From Cenarchaeum sp. (GTDB taxonomy: Archaea; Thermoproteota; Nitrososphaeria; Nitrososphaerales; Nitrosopumilaceae), in contig JAHRAJ010000077.1 in NCBI GenBank assembly GCA_020027365.1, forward strand, positions 1 to 13,590: a stretch of DNA of 13,590 bases, written 5' to 3'. The translations under genes and the position numbers were made by a program. Position 1 is the stretch's first letter; every line of letters starts with the position of its first letter. Positions 8,719 to 13,590 of this stretch are shown here, one piece after another. A model generated the notes under the pieces. It searched no databases. It had not been told where the DNA came from and saw only the letters and a list, made by a program, of their open reading frames with translations.

Positions 8719-9624
8719 TTATCTCCTGGCCCTCTTTTTGAAAAACCGCCGCAGCGCCAAATCGTGCGGCTGGTCGGACACCAGCCTGACCAGATCGATG
8801 CCCATCCCCTGCAACCCCGCCTCGAGGCGCGACTCGGCGTCCGCGGCCACCTGCATATACCTCCGGCGAAACGACGGATCCGACGTGTTGACAAGCATCT
8901 GCTCGCCGGTCTCGGCATCCTCCAGCTCGATCAACCCGACGTCGGGCATCTCGCGCTCGCGCCCGTCAACCACCTGCAGGGCAACCACGTCGTGCCTGTC
9001 CCCGAGCATCCGCAGCGGGCGCATAAAGTCGCCTGCATCGATAAAGTCCGACACCACGAACAGCAGGCTGCGCCCCTTGATCACGTGCATTGCCTGCTCC
9101 AGCGCCGCCCCGAGATCGGTCGACCCCGAGGCGGGCCGGAACGACACGATCGTGGCCAGCAGCCTCATCACCTGCCGCCGCCCCTTGCCTGCCGGGACAA
9201 ACCGCTCTATGCGGTCTGTGGCCAGCACGGCGCCAATCCCGTCGTTGCCGCGCAACGCCGCGATCATCAGGCTGGCGGCCACCTCCAGCGAGCGCGCCTT
9301 TTTGGTAACATCGCTGCCAAAGCCGCCGGAGGCCGACATGTCCAGTACAAAGTATACCCGTAGATCGCGCTCCTCGACAAACTCCTTGACATACGGGCGG
9401 TTGAACCTGGCGGTGACGTTCCAGTCTATGGCGCGCACGTCGTCGCCCGGGCGGTACTCGCGCAGCTCTGAAAACTCCATCCCCTGCCCGCGAAACACGG
9501 AGCGGTAGTTTCCGGCCAAAAGCCCGTCCACCAGACGCGATGTGGATATCTCCTGCCTGCCGGCCTTGCGCAGTATGTCGCGTACCTGCCGCACCGTGTC
9601 CGCCAGTTCCGTTTGACGCTGCAT
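8719..9624 (-). CDS. DUF58 family protein
   Basis: 301 residues, soluble. It carries the DUF58 signature GMEFSELREYRPGDDVRAID (48-67) followed by WNVTAR and VKEFVEERDL (79-88). The C-terminal half is VWA-like and starts VLDMSAS, with a partial MIDAS motif (D95, S97, S99). DUF58 proteins accompany MoxR ATPases almost everywhere and are thought to work with them as partner or substrate adaptor; the molecular role is not settled. The start is the ATG at 9624, whose A is the last base of the MoxR stop (TAATG), with GGGGTG upstream. The open frame continues 63 codons farther inside MoxR but reads as a shadow. No membrane segment is seen, so it acts in the cytoplasm. Confidence 0.88.
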   Translation of the reverse strand: MQRQTELADTVRQVRDILRKAGRQEISTSRLVDGLLAGNYRSVFRGQGMEFSELREYRPGDDVRAIDWNVTARFNRPYVKEFVEERDLRVYFVLDMSASGGFGSDVTKKARSLEVAASLMIAALRGNDGIGAVLATDRIERFVPAGKGRRQVMRLLATIVSFRPASGSTDLGAALEQAMHVIKGRSLLFVVSDFIDAGDFMRPLRMLGDRHDVVALQVVDGREREMPDVGLIELEDAETGEQMLVNTSDPSFRRRYMQVAADAESRLEAGLQGMGIDLVRLVSDQPHDLALRRFFKKRARR

Positions 9625-10619
9625 TACGGCACCCCGATCTTGTCCAGAATCTTGGTGATAATAAGGTCGGAGGTGACCGCCTCGGCCTCTGCCTCGTATG
9701 TCAGCGTTATCCTGTGCCGCAACACGTCGTGGGCTATGTCCTTTACGTCCTGCGGCGTGACATACCCGCGCCCGTCCATCAGCGCGTGCGACTTTGCACC
9801 CAGCGTAAGCCACAGCGAGGCGCGCGGCGAGGCCCCAAACTCGATCTGGCCGGACAGATCAAGGCCGTGATCCTGCGGATGCCGCGTGGCGTCCACGATT
9901 GCGGACACGTAATCGCGAATCTTTTCGTCCGCATATATGCGCTGGTTGAACCGCTGCAGCTCCACCAGCCGGCCGGCGCCGATAATCCTGGACGCGCCGG
10001 AGGTGGCCTCGGACTCGCCTCCCGTAAACCTCTCTATGATGCGCGACTCTTCCTCGCGCCGCGGGTACGATATGATCAGCTTGAACATAAACCTGTCCAC
10101 CTGTGCCTCGGGCAGGCGGTACGTCCCCTCGGACTCGATGGGGTTTTGGGTGGCCATCACAAAAAAGGGCTCGGGGATTTCAAACGTCTCGCCCTGTATG
10201 CTGACCTGGCTCTCCTGCATTGCCTCCAGCAGCGCGGACTGGACCTTGGGGGGGGCGCGGTTGATCTCGTCGGCAAGCACAAAGTTTGAGAATATCGGCC
10301 CCTTTACCGTGGTAAACGAGGCGGTGCTGTGCTCGTACACCTTTGTACCGATAATGTCGGCAGGCAGCAGATCGGGCGTAAACTGGAGCCGGACAAACCC
10401 CGTGTCTATGCACTCGGACAGCGTCTTGATCAGCAGGGTCTTTGCAAGCCCGGGCACCCCCTCCAGCAACACGTGGCCGCGCGAGAGGAGGGCAAGCACA
10501 AGCTTTTCGATCACGGCATCCTGGCCCACGATCACCTTGCCAATCTCCGTGCGTATGGCATGCAGCTCTTCGGCGTGCTGCCGCGCCTGCTCGTTTAGTT
10601 TTTCCACATCATCCGACAT
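9624..10619 (-). CDS. moxR: MoxR family AAA+ ATPase
   Basis: 331 residues from ATG 10619. Walker A is GVPGLAKT at 54-61, Walker B VLADE at about 114-118, the sensor 1 region MATQNPIE at about 155-162, and LPEAQVDRF shortly after. The C-terminal lid has the sensor 2-like GASPRAS. These are full MoxR hallmarks and the length is normal. MoxR ATPases act as chaperone-like remodelers that mature or assemble partner complexes, often with VWA proteins. It is the first gene of the four-gene operon, with DUF58 translationally coupled behind it. Unlike most genes here it seems to have a leader of about 25 nt: TATA at 10664-10676 lies about 50 nt upstream, and GGTGA stands just before the ATG. This favours ATG 10619 over the in-frame GTGs at 10625 and 10628. 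Confidence 0.92.
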   Translation of the reverse strand: MSDDVEKLNEQARQHAEELHAIRTEIGKVIVGQDAVIEKLVLALLSRGHVLLEGVPGLAKTLLIKTLSECIDTGFVRLQFTPDLLPADIIGTKVYEHSTASFTTVKGPIFSNFVLADEINRAPPKVQSALLEAMQESQVSIQGETFEIPEPFFVMATQNPIESEGTYRLPEAQVDRFMFKLIISYPRREEESRIIERFTGGESEATSGASRIIGAGRLVELQRFNQRIYADEKIRDYVSAIVDATRHPQDHGLDLSGQIEFGASPRASLWLTLGAKSHALMDGRGYVTPQDVKDIAHDVLRHRITLTYEAEAEAVTSDLIITKILDKIGVP

Positions 10620-10628
10620 ATTCACCAC

Positions 10629-11171
10629 TTGCTACTACGTCCACTCCGACCGCCAGATCTGCACTAATAAAAATTACGGATTAAACTCTTCAATTTGGAT
10701 TGGGTGGACGGCCGTTAAGTGGGCCGGGCACGATCTTTTCCCGATTTTTGGCTTTGCCGGATTGTTGCAGGATGGCAACTGCTTTTGGGCGATGCCGTGC
10801 AGGTTGCCCTGTGCAGGCCTGTGATCTGACATGTTCTGGCACCGCTCCCCAACCGGCAGGCCGCCGCTTGCCCCTGCCCCCGGCGCCATGCTTCACCCGG
10901 ATCTGCAAAATCACCGGCCGGGTTTGTTGGCCAGTCACTGCCGTTTGCCGCCGGCCGCCGGGCTGCGGTCTGGAGAAAGGGGGATGCGGCCAACGGCGCC
11001 CATCTCCCCCCCGCGATCAACGGACGGGCCGCCCGGCCTGCCCTGGGCGCGGTCGTCACCGCCGCCGCCGCCGTTGCCGCAACAGCTGCAAAACATCGGC
11101 GCCACCTGCGTACGTTTACGGCGGCGTTGGCCGCCCGCAGACGACCGTGCCGGCAAATACCGGACGCCGCG
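10629..11171. other. 543-nt intergenic region without a recognisable gene
   Basis: Apart from the MoxR promoter at its left end, I see no gene. Open frames on both strands are Pro/Arg/Gly-rich chance frames. Two copies of CTGCAAAA occur at 10903-10910 and 11086-11093, the same octamer seen twice in 3801-4794. The plus strand has a few short T runs (10738-10741, 10744-10748) but no convincing terminator. No tRNA or other known RNA signature is visible. Confidence 0.6.
10664..10676 (-). promoter_or_regulatory. Promoter of the MoxR operon
   Basis: TAATTTTTATTAG on the minus strand, an AT-rich island in GC-rich DNA. Initiation is expected near 10644, giving a leader of about 25 nt that contains the GGTGA ribosome-binding site. 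It is the only promoter-like element seen ahead of the four coupled genes. Confidence 0.55.
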
Positions 11172-12011
11172 TCACGGCATGTTCAGGATTGCAAGCGTCC
11201 CCAGCACCGCCTCTTCCAGCCGGACGGTCTCGGTGGCCTGCCCCGGGAAAAAGTCCAGTATGCGGGAGTTTGGTATGCCTTCCGGGTTTCCAAGAATCTC
11301 GTGAATTCCCTTGTTGGTAGACCCGTACACCACCAGCAGCGGGGCAGTCATGCCCTGGTAGCTGCGGACCTGCTCCATGGTCACCGGCCTGCCCTTGCGC
11401 GATGTGAGTATGACGGCGTCGTTCCACGTTGACAGAAACTTGCGGAGCGGGCCCCTCTCGCGTACCTCGTACCCCCAGTACGCGGGTGCCTGCGAACGCC
11501 GGATTTCGGAATACCGAAAGTCCGGCGCGCCGGATGAAAACCTTCCGGTTATGCGCCTTCCGGCGCCGGCCCCGCCGCGGTACGGCAGCAGGGTGTTGAT
11601 TCCAAAGTCCGCAAACATGCGCCCGCGTGCCTTGACCACGACCCCGTCGCGCACCATGCCTGCCCTGATCAGCGAGCTGTCTGCGGGGGTGATGTGGCTT
11701 GGAATTCGCAGCGGGTGCAGCACCCCTGCGTATTTCAGCTCGTTCATGCGCGGAAACAGCCGCTTGCGCAGAAACTGCGGCGTGTCCATGTACCTCAGGA
11801 TCGTGGTCAGCAGTGACCTGTCCCCCGGAGGGCCGCCGTGATCGTACACGTATACCGTGCCGACCCCGAACACGGCACATGCCCTTGCAATGTCGGCGAC
11901 CTTGCGCGACTTGTCCAGGCTCGTGGAATCGTCGCCCAGACACGAGTCCGGTATGGCAATGGATGTCACGCCCCTGGCCGTCCCGCCGGGGCCGCCGTCC
12001 TGCCGCCTCAT
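11172..12011 (-). CDS. SPOUT RNA methyltransferase, MTH1 / COG2106 family
   Basis: 279 residues. A knotted SPOUT-fold enzyme with an inserted RNA-binding barrel, related to archaeal MTH1 and eukaryotic SPOUT1; it is expected to methylate RNA using S-adenosylmethionine, but the target is not readable. Blocks matching the family are SIAIPDSCL (17-25), ILRYMDTPQFLRKRLFPRMN (71-90), YWGYEV (178-183), and PGQATETVRLEEAVL (256-270), which forms the SAM-binding knot. The barrel insertion is about 95-175. ATG 12011 is the longest start; family alignment suggests that GTG 11969 (giving TSIAIPDS) may be the true one. No TATA is seen near either, and the gene lies 110 nt behind psmA on the same strand, so it may be read through from the psmA promoter. 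Confidence 0.82.
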   Translation of the reverse strand: MRRQDGGPGGTARGVTSIAIPDSCLGDDSTSLDKSRKVADIARACAVFGVGTVYVYDHGGPPGDRSLLTTILRYMDTPQFLRKRLFPRMNELKYAGVLHPLRIPSHITPADSSLIRAGMVRDGVVVKARGRMFADFGINTLLPYRGGAGAGRRITGRFSSGAPDFRYSEIRRSQAPAYWGYEVRERGPLRKFLSTWNDAVILTSRKGRPVTMEQVRSYQGMTAPLLVVYGSTNKGIHEILGNPEGIPNSRILDFFPGQATETVRLEEAVLGTLAILNMP

Positions 12012-12121
12012 CCCACGTCCCCGCGCGGTGCGACGGACACGGGAGGCGGCACCGGACGCGCCGTCACCGTGCTTGTTGTACCGGCCGCCGGATCACAACC
12101 GCCGTGCATTGCAGATCCCGC

Positions 12122-12859
12122 CTATCTTTTGTCAGACGGGTACTTTTTACGGGCCTCGTCGGTGTACGACTTGGATTTGCCGTCATCCACCATCTCAAAC
12201 CTTGCAGTATCCGTCTTGATCTGCGCCATCCGGATGTTGTCCGCCTTTTGCCCGTCCTCGCTTGCAAGGTGGATGGCCGCCGCCGCCACCGCGGACGCGG
12301 CATCCAGCGGCATGTCCGAAGAATACTCCTTTTCCAAAAAGTCCGTGGCCTTGTCGGAGTTTGCACCAATCGCCACCGCGTCGTACGAGATGAACGTGCC
12401 GCTGGGGTCTGTGAGATACAGCTGCGTGCCCCCCCTGTTCACCCCGGCCAGTATGAGCGCCACCCCGTACGGCCTGACTCCGGCATACTGGGTAAACTGC
12501 TGGTTTTGGTCTGCCAGATGCTTTGCAATGGTCTCGACCTCCACGGCCTCGTCGTAGATGAGCCGGTTGCTCTGCGAGAAAAACCGGGCGTTGTCCACCT
12601 GGCTGCGCGCATCCGGTATGTACCCGGCGGCGGCCACGCCGACGTGATCGTCAATCTGAAATATCTTTTGCGCATTGTCGGATATCTGCAGCTTGCGTGA
12701 CTTTTCCTCCACTGCAATGACCGCCCCGTCGGCGGCCTTGATCCCGACCGCGATCGTGCCCCTGCGCACGGTCTCTATGGCATACTTCACCTGGTATAGC
12801 CTGCCATCGGGTGAGAATACCGTGATGGCCCTGTCATAGCCCTGTTGTGCCGGAAGCAA
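12122..12859 (-). CDS. psmA: Proteasome alpha subunit
   Basis: 245 residues, forming the outer heptameric rings of the 20S proteasome that gate entry of unfolded proteins. The alpha signature YDRAITVFSPDGRLYQVKYA (8-27) includes the gating Y8-D9-R10. K65 in AQKIFQIDD corresponds to the pocket lysine that receives the HbYX tail of the unfoldase, and QYAGVRPYGVALI is another family block. Position 25, normally Glu in QVEYA, is Lys here. The start is a TTG at 12859: no ATG or GTG is suitable, the distance to YDR is right, and a TATA element is centred 27 nt upstream, as for a leaderless gene. The RNA methyltransferase gene follows after 110 nt. Confidence 0.95.
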   Translation of the reverse strand: MLPAQQGYDRAITVFSPDGRLYQVKYAIETVRRGTIAVGIKAADGAVIAVEEKSRKLQISDNAQKIFQIDDHVGVAAAGYIPDARSQVDNARFFSQSNRLIYDEAVEVETIAKHLADQNQQFTQYAGVRPYGVALILAGVNRGGTQLYLTDPSGTFISYDAVAIGANSDKATDFLEKEYSSDMPLDAASAVAAAAIHLASEDGQKADNIRMAQIKTDTARFEMVDDGKSKSYTDEARKKYPSDKR

Positions 12860-12880
12860 TTCAAGCTAGGCCCCTGAAAG

Positions 12881-12893
12881 TTTAATTTAAATG
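12881..12893 (-). promoter_or_regulatory. psmA TATA element
   Basis: CATTTAAATTAAA on the minus strand, centred about 27 nt before the TTG start of psmA. It supports leaderless transcription and the unusual start codon. Confidence 0.6.
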
Positions 12894-13240
12894 ATAGTTT
12901 TCGATCGGCGCGGCCCTACGATTCGGGTGGCTCCTGCCGACGCCTGAAAATGGCGAATTTCGACCGTTCTCCGGGCCATCGGCAGGACGTCTGCTGTGCG
13001 AGTGCAAACGTCTGATCGTCTCCGGTGTTGCACCCGCCGCCCCCGCGTGCCTGCCGCGGCACACCGCAAATCGGCCTGTTTTCATCACGGCTGCTTGAAG
13101 AATCACGTCTGCGCCGCGGCGGGCGGTTATGCGCGTGTTGCGCATCGGCGGCGTCGGCCAATCCGCCCGCAGTGCCGGCGGCGGCGGCGGAGTAGGAGGG
13201 GGGGTTGGGAGTCGGAGGATGGGACCGCCCGATCGGGGGA
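12894..13240. other. Divergent spacer between psmA and the DUF371 gene
   Basis: About 350 nt between the two promoters, with no convincing gene. It holds a long inverted repeat (12932-12987), a GTGCC/GGCAC hairpin at about 13047-13062, and a purine/G-rich tract at 13177-13223 on the plus strand. No tRNA is recognised. Confidence 0.55.
12932..12987. other. 9-bp inverted repeat enclosing smaller hairpins
   Basis: TCCTGCCGA at 12932-12940 and its exact complement TCGGCAGGA at 12979-12987, 38 nt apart. Inside are CGCC/GGCG (12941-12944 with 12952-12955) and the odd palindrome CGAATTTCG. The nesting suggests a folded RNA of about 56 nt, or a paired regulator site about 75-130 nt upstream of psmA. 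Confidence 0.45.
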
Positions 13241-13241
13241 T

Positions 13242-13251
13242 TAGTTTAATT
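13242..13251 (+). promoter_or_regulatory. TATA element of the DUF371 gene
   Basis: TAGTTTAATT, with TTTAATT centred about 26 nt before the ATG at 13274. Spacing fits a leaderless transcript. Confidence 0.55.
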
Positions 13252-13273
13252 CCGCACGCCTCTGGGGCTTGCC

Positions 13274-13590
13274 ATGAGGTTTGACGTGTCGTTCAGGGGG
13301 CACGAGAATGTAAGATCGACGCATCCGCGCACGATCGAGGTCACCACCGAGGGGGATTTGACCCCGCAGGGCGACTGCATCGTGGGGGTGGACGCCTCGT
13401 GCGGCTGCGACGGAATCCCGGCCGCCCTCAAGGAGATGTTGCGCAATCCCGGGGCCCGCGTTTGCATCCGCATAGAGGTTGACGGATACGCGCATGAGCT
13501 AGAGGGGCGCGGGCACCCGGGGCTGGAGCTTAGCCACCCGCACGATATTGTGATACGGACCAGTGACTTTGTGTGTCCGCGTACGCTGGT
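13274..13590 (+). CDS. DUF371 family archaeal protein, 3' end missing
   Basis: 105 codons are visible before the window ends; the family is usually about 130-150 residues. Recognisable blocks are FRGHENVRSTHPRTIEV (7-23), LTPQGDCIVGV (29-39), GRGHPGLELSHPHDIVIR (78-95) and SDFVCPRTL (97 on). This is a small, conserved, mostly archaeal family without a known biochemical function, so none is given here. The gene is divergent from psmA across a 413-nt spacer and has its own TATA element. Confidence 0.82.
   Translation, partial: MRFDVSFRGHENVRSTHPRTIEVTTEGDLTPQGDCIVGVDASCGCDGIPAALKEMLRNPGARVCIRIEVDGYAHELEGRGHPGLELSHPHDIVIRTSDFVCPRTL

Noticed and set aside
11116..11943. 275-codon minus-strand frame overlapping the SPOUT gene
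   Set aside because: Out of frame with the clear MTH1-type protein and of low-complexity Arg/Gly/His composition.
12018..12116. 33-codon ORF between psmA and the SPOUT gene, overlapping ATG 12011 as ATGA
   Set aside because: No promoter at leaderless distance, Pro/Val/Thr-rich chance composition, and the SPOUT start itself is uncertain.
12911..12935. tRNA T-arm-like CCCTACGATTCGGG
   Set aside because: Loop length is wrong, and no acceptor, D-arm or anticodon arm can be drawn around it on either strand.

Overview
The window looks like chromosomal DNA of a GC-rich ammonia-oxidising-type archaeon (Nitrososphaerota/Thaumarchaeota), most like Cenarchaeum. Archaeal indicators are a proteasome alpha subunit, a DUF371 protein, an MTH1-type SPOUT RNA methyltransferase and TATA boxes lying about 24-31 nt upstream of start codons (leaderless genes). 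A coenzyme F420-type luciferase-fold reductase fits as well. The genus is my inference from gene content and base composition, not a database match.

Left part (1-2807): a cut-off ABM-type monooxygenase-like gene (minus), a PD-(D/E)XK-like nuclease with a DUF5655-type C-terminus (minus) that may be led by a hidden 53-codon ORF, and a glycerate 2-kinase (minus). The kinase is divergent from an iron-type alcohol dehydrogenase (2856-3800, plus), and both appear to fire from one AT-rich element at 2826-2837. Then come almost 1 kb without a convincing gene (3801-4794), holding a stem-loop, a G-rich block, a GGAT tetranucleotide repeat and a hairpin-plus-T8 terminator-like structure. A plus-strand LLM-class F420-dependent oxidoreductase (4795-5892) follows.

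Centre (5963-10619, minus): a compact four-gene operon, transcribed as MoxR AAA+ ATPase, DUF58 protein, membrane-anchored VWA (BatA-like) protein, and an exported glutamine-rich membrane protein. The junctions are TAATG overlap, 18 nt, and GTGA overlap. The last protein carries a (CAG)14 polyglutamine tract and an 11-copy 9-bp repeat coding Gly-Gln-Gln. I infer a chaperone-like ATPase module in the cytoplasm acting on a cell-surface VWA/Q-rich pair. This is the most distinctive system in the window.

Right part: 540 nt without a convincing gene (10629-11171), an MTH1/SPOUT-type RNA methyltransferase (minus), the proteasome alpha subunit psmA (minus, TTG start), a 413-nt spacer containing a long inverted repeat and a G-rich tract, and the 5' part of a DUF371 gene (plus) that runs off the end.
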